Source: Microbacterium invictum
Lineage (GTDB): Bacteria > Actinomycetota > Actinomycetes > Actinomycetales > Microbacteriaceae
Direction of reading: 5' to 3'
NCBI RefSeq assembly: GCF_034421375.1
Contig: NZ_CP139779.1
Span: forward strand, 3,286,001-3,350,000
DNA: 64,000 nucleotides
The translations under genes were made by a program, and so were the position numbers. The notes beneath the pieces were generated by a model. It saw nothing but the letters and a program-made list of their open reading frames with translations, did no database searches and was not told the origin of the DNA. Below, one piece after another: positions 46,031-55,397 of this stretch. How positions within the stretch are numbered: the stretch's first letter is position 1; each line of letters starts with the position of its first letter.

Positions 46031-46567
46031 TCACCCCACCTGTCCGACCACGCGGTCGACCTCGTCGGGCGAGGTGAGGTAGACGCCGTCCTTGAGCCGG
46101 GGGCTGCCCCCGAGCGACGGCTTGTGGTCCACGCGTCCCGGCACCGCGGCAGGGTCGGGAAGGGTGAGCGCCGCGTACAGCCCACGCGGCGTCGCCTTGA
46201 ACGACACCGCGATCCGCCCGTCCCGGTAGACGGGCAGGTAGGTGCGACACGGCTTGGCCGTGAACTCGGGCCCCGTGAGCCGGTCGAGGGCGTGGTCGTA
46301 GAGCGCGCGCTGCTCGGGGTACCGCCTGAATTGGTCGTCGACGAGACGTTCGGAGTCGGCGTACTGGTCGTCGCCGAAGGTGTGCTCCGCCACCGACGCC
46401 GCCTGGAACTGCCCGAGGCCGCGCTCGATGAGCAGCCGCGTGGCCGCCGCCGCATCCGCCACGCCCGCCTCCGCCAGCTCGGCCTGCCAACCGGCCAGAT
46501 CCTTCCCCGTCTTCGACTTCAGGTTCGCGATGATCGCCTCGCCCATCGCCTTGGGGCCCAGTGCCAT
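46031..46567 (-). CDS. DUF4287/DUF5655 domain protein
   Basis: A 178-residue soluble protein. Residues 1-60 (MGEAIIANLKSKTGKDLAGWQ ... LLIERGLGQFQA) resemble DUF4287 and the remainder (LYDHALDRLTGPEF, TYLPVYRDGRIAVSFKAT, LYAALTLP) resembles DUF5655. Widespread in soil actinobacteria, function unknown. A strong AGGAGG precedes ATG 46565-46567. Confidence 0.75.
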   Translation of the reverse strand: MALGPKAMGEAIIANLKSKTGKDLAGWQAELAEAGVADAAAATRLLIERGLGQFQAASVAEHTFGDDQYADSERLVDDQFRRYPEQRALYDHALDRLTGPEFTAKPCRTYLPVYRDGRIAVSFKATPRGLYAALTLPDPAAVPGRVDHKPSLGGSPRLKDGVYLTSPDEVDRVVGQVG

Positions 46568-46615
46568 GTGATCCTCCTCGGTCCTGCGATCGACGCTAGC
46601 CAGTGGGGTGCGTCC

Positions 46616-47254
46616 TCAATAGAACGTCTGCGACATGTTCCGCCACGCGGTGGGGGTCCGGCCCGTATGCGACCGGCAGATCCGGACGTAGTGCGAGGAG
46701 TCGGCGAAGGCCCCGAGCGAGTTGTGCCCACCGGTGCGGTTGTCGGCGTCGAGAGTGCGCGCGAGCCGCGCGATGGTGTTGAGGGCCAGCGGCGAGCGGC
46801 CGGCGTACCGGAGCGCCAGTCGCTGCACCCGCCGATCGCCGGTCGGAAGCTCCTCGCCGCGCACCATCGTCTCCCAGAGGGTGAGGAAGTCGTGCTCGTC
46901 GGGGGTGACGGTGAGGCTGTCGCGGAGATCGTGCAGCAGGTCTGCGACCTGCGGCATCCCGTCGGCATTCGCGAACGGGAGCAGCAGGGGGTGGTCAGTC
47001 ACGGCGATCGTGCGCTCGAGATGCCGGCGCGGCTCGCCGAGCAGGCACTTCACGACGTTCGGCGACAGCGCGGCGAGGGCGACAGGCCCCCGTGCCCGGA
47101 TGACGTTCCGGTGCGGGAGGACGAGCCGGTGGGGCTCGACCGCCGTGTCGGGCGTGAGAAGCAGCGTGGCGTTGCCGGTGGGGAGCAGGTGCACCTCGTC
47201 GCCGTCCGCGATCTCGCGCTCGGAGAGCAGGAAGGGCACGACCATGACAACCAT
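46616..47254 (-). CDS. AraC-family regulator
   Basis: A 212-residue protein whose last part (about 130-212) is an AraC helix-turn-helix pair: RRVQRLALRYAGRSPLALNTIARL and SSHYVRICRSHTGRTPTAWRN. The N-terminal part looks like a ligand-binding domain of the DUF6597 type. It starts at ATG 47252-47254 (ATG 47243-47245 possible), divergent from the IclR gene 56 bases away. Target unknown. Confidence 0.75.
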   Translation of the reverse strand: MVVMVVPFLLSEREIADGDEVHLLPTGNATLLLTPDTAVEPHRLVLPHRNVIRARGPVALAALSPNVVKCLLGEPRRHLERTIAVTDHPLLLPFANADGMPQVADLLHDLRDSLTVTPDEHDFLTLWETMVRGEELPTGDRRVQRLALRYAGRSPLALNTIARLARTLDADNRTGGHNSLGAFADSSHYVRICRSHTGRTPTAWRNMSQTFY

Positions 47255-47310
47255 GATGGAACGGGCCGCGTGCGCGCGCGGCTAACATGGCGGCACCGAG
47301 GGAGGTGGGC

Positions 47311-48192
47311 ATGGCACGCGGATCCGCGGGGGAGTCGGTGCTCCACAAACACCTCCGCATCCTCGAGACCTTCGACGCGTGGCATCCGTTCCTGACCCTC
47401 AGTGAGATCGCGGATGCCTCGGGGCTGCCTCGATCCAGCGCGCACCGCCTGGTCTCCGAGCTCGAACGCGAGGGGCTGCTCGAGCGCCTGCCGGACCGGA
47501 CGTATCGTCTGGGCGTGCGCCTCTGGGAATTCGCCAGCCGCACACCGGGCGCCCTCGGGCTTCGCGAGATCGCGCGCCCGTGGCTCGCCGCCGTGCACGA
47601 AAGGGTGCGACAGCACACGCAGCTGGGGGTGCTGAGCGGCACCGACGTACTCTTCATCGAGCGCCTCTCGACCCGCGATGCGGTGCTGAACGCCACCCTC
47701 ATCGGCGGACGGATGCCGCTGCACGCGTCCTCGAGCGGGCTCGTGCTCCTCGCCTTCGCCGACCCGGCTCTCGTCGCCGAGGTGGTCCGTCAGGGCCTGC
47801 GGGTCTACACCGACCACACCATCCGCACCGAGAAGGATCTGCGGGCACGCCTCCGGCAGGTGCGCGCCGACGGCTTCGCGGTCAACGACGGGCACATCCA
47901 TGCCGAGTCGCGGGGAATCGCCGTGCCGGTCTCGGGGCCCGACGGTTCGGTCTACGCCGCCGTCGGGTTCGTCGTTCCCAACGACGGCGCGTCGCCGCAT
48001 CCGTACATCGGACTGCTCCGCCGCGCGGCGGCGGGCATCGCGAAAGACCTCGCCGAGGCGTATCGGGCCGACGCGGAGGAGCACCCCCTGGGGATCCGCT
48101 CGCTCGTCCGCGGGTCGGAGCGATCGCTGGAGTATTTCGAGCAGCTCACCAGCGACCCGCACGACGCCGGGATCGTGGTGCGCGGTGAGTGA
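47311..48192 (+). CDS. IclR-family regulator of the dehydrogenase/gallate region
   Basis: A 293-residue IclR protein with helix-turn-helix (LTLSEIADASGLPRSSAHRLV) and effector domain (MPLHASSSGLVLLAFADP). ATG 47311 is chosen because GGGAGG lies five bases before it. The C-terminus extends about 35 residues past the usual domain. It overlaps the next dehydrogenase gene by eight bases, so the pair form one operon and the IclR protein probably controls at least that gene. Confidence 0.85.
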   Translation: MARGSAGESVLHKHLRILETFDAWHPFLTLSEIADASGLPRSSAHRLVSELEREGLLERLPDRTYRLGVRLWEFASRTPGALGLREIARPWLAAVHERVRQHTQLGVLSGTDVLFIERLSTRDAVLNATLIGGRMPLHASSSGLVLLAFADPALVAEVVRQGLRVYTDHTIRTEKDLRARLRQVRADGFAVNDGHIHAESRGIAVPVSGPDGSVYAAVGFVVPNDGASPHPYIGLLRRAAAGIAKDLAEAYRADAEEHPLGIRSLVRGSERSLEYFEQLTSDPHDAGIVVRGE

Positions 48193-48976
48193 GCCGACGA
48201 TCGCCGTGATCGGACTCGGTGAGGCGGGCAGCCGCTATGCCGTGGGGCTCGCCGCCGCCGGCGCGCGGGTGCGGGGATTCGATCCGCACCACGCCCTCGA
48301 CCTGGCGGGCGTCGTCCACGCCGATGATGCGGCGGCAGCGGTGGCCGGAGCCGACCTGGTGCTGAGCCTCGTCCACGGCAGGCTCGCGGTCGAGGTCGCC
48401 TCGAGCCTCCTCCCCCACATCGTCGCGCCCACGATCTACGCCGACCTCAACGCCGCCTCACCCGACGCGATGCGGACAGTCGCGCAGATGGCGGCCGACC
48501 GCGGGGTGTCGATGGCGGATGTCGCGGTGCTCGCCCCCGTGCCGAGGGCCGGCCACGGGACGCCCCTCCTCGCCTCCGGCGACGGGGCCGCGGCGTTCGC
48601 CGCCCTGGTCGGCCCCCTGGGGGTGCCTGTCGAGGTGATCGACGCGCCCGCGGGCGCGGCCGCCGAGCGCAAGCTCCTGCGGAGCGTGTTCATGAAGGGG
48701 CTCGCCGCCGTGGTGCTCGAGAGCCTCGACGCCGCGCGCGCCGCGGATGCGGAGGCGTGGATGCGCGACCACATCGCCGCTGAGCTCGACGTCCACGGCG
48801 AGGGTCACGAACGCGTCGCGCGTCTGCTCGACGGCACCCGTGCCCACGCCGTACGGCGCGAGCAGGAGATGCGCGACGCCCTCGCCGAGCTCGAGGCGCT
48901 GGGCACCCCCACCGACATGACGCGCGCGACACTCGCCTGGCTCACGCGGCTCCGCGCCGCAGGCGCGCCGGACTGA
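48185..48976 (+). CDS. NAD(P)-binding dehydrogenase, 6-phosphogluconate-dehydrogenase-like (DUF1932)
   Basis: A 263-residue protein: N-terminal Rossmann fold with VIGLGEAGSRYAVGL and a C-terminal helical domain of the DUF1932 type (KLLRSVFMKGLAAVVLESLDAA). GTG 48185 lies inside the end of the IclR gene. These proteins reduce or oxidise beta-hydroxy acids. Located between an IclR regulator and the ligM/gal genes it may handle a hydroxy- or oxo-acid of the ring-cleavage route, but no specific step can be assigned. Confidence 0.8.
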   Translation: MSEPTIAVIGLGEAGSRYAVGLAAAGARVRGFDPHHALDLAGVVHADDAAAAVAGADLVLSLVHGRLAVEVASSLLPHIVAPTIYADLNAASPDAMRTVAQMAADRGVSMADVAVLAPVPRAGHGTPLLASGDGAAAFAALVGPLGVPVEVIDAPAGAAAERKLLRSVFMKGLAAVVLESLDAARAADAEAWMRDHIAAELDVHGEGHERVARLLDGTRAHAVRREQEMRDALAELEALGTPTDMTRATLAWLTRLRAAGAPD

Positions 48977-49011
48977 GGGCCGCGGCCGGCCGCCGCGCGC
49001 GCTCCGAGCGT

Positions 49012-49074
49012 CGGAGAAACGCGCCTGCTTCGGAGCCCTCCCGCCGGATGCTCCGACGTTCGCGCGATTCTCCG
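49012..49074. repeat. Nested inverted repeat in the 177-base spacer before ligM copy 3
   Basis: CGGAGAAACGCGC (49012-49024) pairs with GCGCGATTCTCCG (49062-49074) at 12 of 13 positions; a second pairing (TTCGGAGC with GCTCCGA) lies inside. Downstream of both convergent genes, so it may be a two-way terminator. No gene in 48977-49153. Confidence 0.65.
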
Positions 49075-49153
49075 AGGATGCGAGCGGGGCCCAGTGGGAC
49101 GCGGCCGGGCGGAGCGGGACGCGGCCGGGCGGAGCGGCGGCGCCGCGCGCCGC

Positions 49154-50581
<1,428 letters not shown>

Positions 50582-50651
50582 TCAGCACGGCATCCGCACG
50601 TGCGGCGACGGTGGGCGACATCCCTACGAGCGAAGGGATCCGGTAGCCCAG

Positions 50652-50667
50652 ATTGTAGACAAAATCT
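50652..50667. promoter_or_regulatory. GntR/FCD-like operator between ligM copy 3 and galB
   Basis: ATTGTAGACAAAAT contains the palindrome TTGTnnACAA typical of GntR/FCD regulators, in the AT-richest stretch of the divergent region, 36 bases before galB. The GntR protein at 38.2 kb is the natural candidate to bind it. Confidence 0.6.
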
Positions 50668-50702
50668 TGACCATTCCGCTAGGGGTGTGATTCCCTTACG
50701 GC

Positions 50703-51458
50703 ATGTCAGAGGCTCAGGGCACACTGCTGGTGGTCAGCGCCCACGCGGGCGACTTCGTGTGGCGCGCCGGGGGCGCGATCGCGTCCGCGGCGATGCGGGG
50801 CGACCGTGCTGTCGTGGCATGCCTGTCCTACGGCGAGCGGGGCGAGTCAGCCAGCCAGTGGCTGCAGGGCAAGGGGCTCGACGAGATCAAGGCGATTCGA
50901 CGCGAGGAGGCCGAGGCCGCGGCATCCGCTCTGGGGGCCGAGATCGAATTCCTCGACCTCGGCGACTACCCCCTGGTCGAATCGCGCGAGGCCATCGTGA
51001 AGCTGGTCGACCTCTACCGGCGGGTGCAGCCCACCGTCGTGCTCACCCACACCCTGCACGATCCCTATAACGGCGACCACCCCGCCGCGGCGCGGATGGC
51101 CCTGGAAGCGCGGATCCTCGCGCAGGCCATCGGCGTTCCCAACGGCGACGGATCGACACCGACGAAGGAACAGATCATCGGCGCTCCGCCGGTGTTCTTC
51201 TTCGAGCCGCACCAGCCCGAGCAGTGCGACTTCACCCCCAACGTGCTGCTCGACATCACCGACGCCTTCCCCCGCAAGCGCGCGGCGATGGAGTGCCTCC
51301 CTGCCCAGAAGCACATGTGGTCGTACTACACCGACCTCGCCGTGCGTCGCGGGGTGCAGGTCAAGCGCAACGCGGGTCCGAACCTCGGCCTCCCCCACGA
51401 CACCATGGGCGAGGCGTACATGCGCTACCTGCCGCAGGTCACGAACGTCCTGTCATGA
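50703..51458 (+). CDS. galB: 4-oxalomesaconate hydratase (PIG-L type, GalB)
   Basis: A 251-residue zinc hydrolase/hydratase of the PIG-L fold. It has the GalB-type variant of the metal motif (VVSAHAGDFVWRAGG, His14, Asp17) and HDPYNGDHPAAA (His119, Asp120, His126). PIG-L-type GalB hydrates 4-oxalomesaconate to 4-carboxy-4-hydroxy-2-oxoadipate in gallate catabolism. The next gene encodes the aldolase for exactly that product. TGA overlaps the galC ATG (ATGA). Confidence 0.9.
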   Translation: MSEAQGTLLVVSAHAGDFVWRAGGAIASAAMRGDRAVVACLSYGERGESASQWLQGKGLDEIKAIRREEAEAAASALGAEIEFLDLGDYPLVESREAIVKLVDLYRRVQPTVVLTHTLHDPYNGDHPAAARMALEARILAQAIGVPNGDGSTPTKEQIIGAPPVFFFEPHQPEQCDFTPNVLLDITDAFPRKRAAMECLPAQKHMWSYYTDLAVRRGVQVKRNAGPNLGLPHDTMGEAYMRYLPQVTNVLS

Positions 51459-52168
51459 GCGCCCGGCCCGTCATCGTCACCGACATCGCTCGGGCGGACC
51501 CCGGCGTGATCAATGCGCTGGCAGCCCACGGGGTCGCGACGGTGCACGAGGCGATGGGCCGCACGGGCCTCGTCGGGCCCGGGATCCGTCCCATTCAGGA
51601 TGCCGCGCGCGTGGCCGGCAGCGCCGTCACCGTCTCTTCGGCTCCAGGGGACAACCTCATGATCCACGCGGCGATCGAGCAGTGCCGTGCCGGCGACCTG
51701 CTCGTCGTGACCACGACCTCACCGTCCACGGACGGCGCGTTCGGCGACCTCTTCGCCACGGCGCTGAAGGCGCGCGGGGTACGAGGCCTCATCACGACCA
51801 CCGGGGTGCGCGACATCGCCGACCTGCGCGCCATGGGCTTTCCGGTCTGGTCGAATGGCGTGCACGCGCAGGGCACGGTGAAGGCGACGCCCGGCTCGGT
51901 GAACGTGCCGGTCGTCGTCGCGGGCGCCGTGGTGAATCCGGGAGACGTGGTGATCGCCGACGACGACGGTGTCGTGGTGGTGCCTCGCGCCGAGGCCGAG
52001 ACGGCGCTGGCCGCCGCGGACGCGCGCGTGGCCAAGGAGGACGCCGATCGCGACGCCTACGGTTCCGGGCGGGAGGTGAGCCTTGACCGCAAGGGGCTAC
52101 GACCACTGCTGGCAGAGCTCGGTGTCACGTACATGACGCAGGAGGAATATCACCGTGGCGGGCGCTGA
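51455..52168 (+). CDS. galC: 4-carboxy-4-hydroxy-2-oxoadipate aldolase/oxaloacetate decarboxylase (GalC/LigK)
   Basis: A 237-residue RraA-fold class II aldolase that yields pyruvate and oxaloacetate. Typical blocks: VHEAMGRTGLVGPGIRP, GDNLMIHAAIEQCRAGDLLVV, GLITTTGVRDIADL (Arg/Asp of the active site) and GDVVIADDDGVVVVPR. ATG 51455 overlaps the galB stop; the gene overlaps galD by 14 bases. Confidence 0.93.
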   Translation: MSARPVIVTDIARADPGVINALAAHGVATVHEAMGRTGLVGPGIRPIQDAARVAGSAVTVSSAPGDNLMIHAAIEQCRAGDLLVVTTTSPSTDGAFGDLFATALKARGVRGLITTTGVRDIADLRAMGFPVWSNGVHAQGTVKATPGSVNVPVVVAGAVVNPGDVVIADDDGVVVVPRAEAETALAAADARVAKEDADRDAYGSGREVSLDRKGLRPLLAELGVTYMTQEEYHRGGR

Positions 52169-53231
52169 CGGCGTCCGGTGCATGCTGCTGCGGGGCGGCA
52201 CCTCGAAGGGCGCGTACTTCGTCGCGGGCGATGTCCCTGCCGAGGCCGACGCCCGAGACGACCTGCTGCTGCGCATCATGGGCAGCCCCGACGCCCGCCA
52301 GATCGATGGGCTCGGCGGTGCGCACCCACTCACCTCGAAGGTCGCGATCGTCAGCCGGTCGAGTGAGCCGGACGTCGATGTCGACTACCTGTTCCTTCAG
52401 ATCGGCGTGGACGAGCCCACGGTCGGTACGACGCAGACGTGCGGCAATCTGCTCGCCGGCGTCGGTCCGTTCGCGGTGGAGCGGGGGCTCGTCGACGTCG
52501 ACGGCGATCATGCCGTCATCCGCATACGCCTGGTCAACACCGGGGATGTCGCGACGGCGACCTTCCCGCTCGAGGGCGGGATGCCGCGCTACGACGGCGA
52601 AGCATCGATCGACGGCGTGCCGGGAACGGCGGCTCCGATCGAGCTGGAGTCGGGCGGCATCCGTCCCCTCTTCCCCACCGGAAAGGTGAGCGATGTCGTT
52701 GCGGGCCGCACCGTCACCCTCGTCGACAACGGGATGCCGGTGGTGCTCGTGCGCCCGGAAGACGTCGGTGCGACGGGGGCGGAGACACCCGACCTCCTCG
52801 AGGCCGACACCGACGTGCGCGGAGCCGTGGAAGAGGTGCGTCTTGCGGCAGGCCCACTGATGGGGCTCGGCGATGTGGCCGACCAGACCGTGCCCAAAGT
52901 GATTCTCGTCTCTCCCCCCGCCGCCCAGGGGGCGGTCTCGACGCGCGCCTTCATCCCTCACCGGGTCCACTCCTCGATCGGCGTGCTGATGGCGGCGTCG
53001 GTTGCTGCCGGAATCTGCGTTCCCGGGACCGTCGCCGCGGACGTCGCCCGCATGCCGGCGGGCGAGCCGGCCGACGGCCTCGCGCTCGACGTCGAGCACC
53101 CGAGCGGCATCCTCACCTCACGGGTGCGGGTCGCCGCCGACGACCAGGGCGTCTGGCGCGCGACATCCGCGTCCCTTCGCACCGCCCGCAAGATCTTCGA
53201 CGGCACCGTGTTCCCGCGGCCGCGCCGCTGA
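52155..53231 (+). CDS. galD: 4-oxalomesaconate tautomerase (PrpF family, GalD/LigU)
   Basis: A 358-residue PrpF-type isomerase. The hallmark start MLLRGGTSKGAYFVAGDVP and the Cys motif TQTCGNLLAG (Cys96) are present, with a second half repeating the fold. It interconverts the keto and enol forms of 4-oxalomesaconate for GalB. GTG 52155 is chosen because GGAGGAATATCACC precedes it, inside the end of galC. Confidence 0.9.
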   Translation: MAGADGVRCMLLRGGTSKGAYFVAGDVPAEADARDDLLLRIMGSPDARQIDGLGGAHPLTSKVAIVSRSSEPDVDVDYLFLQIGVDEPTVGTTQTCGNLLAGVGPFAVERGLVDVDGDHAVIRIRLVNTGDVATATFPLEGGMPRYDGEASIDGVPGTAAPIELESGGIRPLFPTGKVSDVVAGRTVTLVDNGMPVVLVRPEDVGATGAETPDLLEADTDVRGAVEEVRLAAGPLMGLGDVADQTVPKVILVSPPAAQGAVSTRAFIPHRVHSSIGVLMAASVAAGICVPGTVAADVARMPAGEPADGLALDVEHPSGILTSRVRVAADDQGVWRATSASLRTARKIFDGTVFPRPRR

Positions 53232-53280
53232 CCGCCCACCCCGCCCACGTCAGACCCACCCGCGTCAGAGAGGACCGATC

Positions 53281-54288
53281 ATGGCCAGCAGCGAGAACTT
53301 CGACCTCGCCCACATCGGCGGCGTCGAGCTGCTCACCCCGAAGTTCGATGAGAGCCTGCACTTCTTCCGCGATCTGCTGGCGATGCGCGTCGTCGCCGAG
53401 CAGGGGGACTCGGTGTACCTGCGGTGCTGGGACGAGTACCAGCTGTACACGCTGAAGCTCACCGCGTCCGACACCAACGGCATCGGCCGCACGCTCTTCC
53501 GCACGACAAGCCCCGAGGCGCTGGAGCGGCGGGTGACGGCGATCGAGGCGACCGGGCTGGGTCACGGCTGGCGCGAGCCCGAGGTCGGCGTCGGGCGGTC
53601 GTACGAGTTCGAAGACCCCGACGGGCACCTCATGGCGGTGTACTACGACACCGAGCACTACGTCTCGGACGACGAGGACCGGCCGGCGCTGAAGAACCAG
53701 GCGTCGGCGTTTCCGGGGCGCGGGGTCAACGCCCGCCGCATGGACCACATCAACTACCTCGCGTCCGACGTCAACGCCTCAGGTGAGTTCTGGCGCGACG
53801 TCATGCGCTCTCGCGAATCGGAGCGCGTGCGCCTGGACGACGGCCGCTACGGCGCCTGGTGGTTCCGGTTCCAGCAGAAGTCGTACGACGTCGTGTACTC
53901 CGACGACTGGACGGGCGAACGGGGCCGGTTCCATCACTTCGCCTTCGCGCCCGACACCCGCGAAGACATCCTGAAGGCCGCCGACATCTTCCTCGAGAAC
54001 GGCGTGCACATCGAGTTCGGGCCGTACAAGCACGCGATCAACCAGACCTTCTTCATCTACGTGTGGGAGCCGGGCGGCAACCGCATCGAGCTGGCGAACG
54101 CCGGCGCGCGACTCATCCTCGACCCCGACTGGCCGGTCGTGGAGTGGAGTCAGGCCGAGCGGGCGAAAGGCCAGGCCTGGGGGGCGAAGACCGTCCCCAC
54201 CTTCCACACGCACGGCACCCCGTTCGTGGAGAACCAGGAGGAGATCGACGCCGCCGCGATGCGCGGCGAGCCCTACAAGAAGCCCTGA
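53281..54288 (+). CDS. Type I extradiol (VOC) ring-cleavage dioxygenase
   Basis: A 335-residue two-domain vicinal-oxygen-chelate dioxygenase related to catechol 2,3-dioxygenases. Iron ligands align well: His156 (RMDHINYL), His219 (GRFHHFAF) and Glu270 (GGNRIELAN), against His153/His214/Glu265 of XylE. At the place of the acid-base His of XylE (HDxAF) this protein has Tyr (KSYDVVY). It is the only ring-cleavage enzyme of the galBCD operon and has no LigAB/GalA-type (type II) partner, so it is the candidate gallate or 3-O-methylgallate 4,5-dioxygenase. ATG 53281 follows AGAGAGGACC. Confidence 0.85.
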   Translation: MASSENFDLAHIGGVELLTPKFDESLHFFRDLLAMRVVAEQGDSVYLRCWDEYQLYTLKLTASDTNGIGRTLFRTTSPEALERRVTAIEATGLGHGWREPEVGVGRSYEFEDPDGHLMAVYYDTEHYVSDDEDRPALKNQASAFPGRGVNARRMDHINYLASDVNASGEFWRDVMRSRESERVRLDDGRYGAWWFRFQQKSYDVVYSDDWTGERGRFHHFAFAPDTREDILKAADIFLENGVHIEFGPYKHAINQTFFIYVWEPGGNRIELANAGARLILDPDWPVVEWSQAERAKGQAWGAKTVPTFHTHGTPFVENQEEIDAAAMRGEPYKKP

Positions 54289-54370
54289 TGACGACTCGCC
54301 GGCGTTCACCGTTCCGGTTCTCGCCGGACCGCTGCCGGCCGGCCCGCGTCGCCGCCGGAGAAGGGACGGA

Positions 54371-55228
54371 CTACACCGCCCGGGACGGAGTGGCGGTCCA
54401 GCTCGCCAGCAGGATCAGCGCCTCGTGCGATGCCGAACCCGGCTCGCAGGTATAGACGTAGAGCGCCTGGTCGCCGTCACCAGGAAACGTGAGCGTCTCG
54501 TACTGCACGGTGAGCTCGCCCACGACCGGATGCCGCAGGCGCTTCGCGCCGAAGGTGCGTTGGTGCACGTGATGCTCCGTCCACCAGGCGCGGAACTCCT
54601 CGCTGTTCTCGCTGAGTTCACCCACGAGTCTGCGGGTGTCGGGGTCACCGGGATTGCGTCCTGCTTCCAGCCGGAGCGCGGCGACGGCGTTGCGGGCCTG
54701 CTCCTCCCAGTCCACGAACAGCTCCCGCGCCTGCTCTGACAGCAGGATCCACCGCGCGTAGTTGCGCTCGCGAGCCGGCATGCGAGCGAAGTCGGTGAAG
54801 AGCGCGCGTGCCATTGCGTTGGCGGCGAGCACGTCGGCGCTGCGGCCGAGGATGAGTGCGGGCTGCGCGTCGAGGGCATCCAGCAGCTGGTGCAGGCCAG
54901 GGCGCACGCGCTGAGCCTGGGTGCGGGCGCGGGGACGTGGCGAGCCCGACAGCGAGAACAGATCGCGCAGGTGGATGCGCTCGGCGCGGTCCAGATCAAG
55001 GGCGCGCCCGATCGCCTCGATCACCTGGGTGGACGGGACGATGAGTCGGCCCTGCTCCAGCCGCGTGTAGTAGTCCGTCGACACACCCGCCAGCAGCGCG
55101 ACCTCCTCACGGCGGAGCCCCTTTACACGGCGGACTCTGCCGTCATCGCGCAGATTCACACGCTGCGGATCGCACGCCGCCCGTGCACGGCGGAGGAGAT
55201 CGGCGAGTTCGCGATTCACATCAGCCAT
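54371..55228 (-). CDS. XRE-family regulator with MmyB-like ligand-binding domain
   Basis: A 285-residue protein: N-terminal helix-turn-helix (about 10-75, GLRREEVALLAGVSTDYYTRLEQGR) and a PAS-like MmyB domain (from about 105: LLDALDAQPALILGRSADVLAANAMARAL, given in parts). Start ATG 55226-55228 or ATG 55235-55237. Divergent from an SDR gene 170 bases away; in Streptomyces relatives such pairs are common, the regulator controlling the neighbouring reductase. The small effector is thought to be a fatty acid. Confidence 0.85.
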   Translation of the reverse strand: MADVNRELADLLRRARAACDPQRVNLRDDGRVRRVKGLRREEVALLAGVSTDYYTRLEQGRLIVPSTQVIEAIGRALDLDRAERIHLRDLFSLSGSPRPRARTQAQRVRPGLHQLLDALDAQPALILGRSADVLAANAMARALFTDFARMPARERNYARWILLSEQARELFVDWEEQARNAVAALRLEAGRNPGDPDTRRLVGELSENSEEFRAWWTEHHVHQRTFGAKRLRHPVVGELTVQYETLTFPGDGDQALYVYTCEPGSASHEALILLASWTATPSRAV

Positions 55229-55397
55229 GCGCCTCATGGTGCCAGACGACGCGCCTTCCAGCCTGGGTCGCTCATTCCCAGGTTCGCGACGGCCAGGAAG
55301 ACGGGGGCGGGGTATGGGCGCGTGCGACCCCCGCTCGGGCGAAAACCTGGATGCAGCGGCCGGAGCGCACTCCGGCCCGGATGACTGGAGGAGACAC

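Noticed and set aside
50652..50667. Another copy of the 21-bp MarR-type operator
   Set aside because: Lacks the ATCGT/ACGAT ends and has the TTGTnnACAA core of GntR/FCD sites instead.
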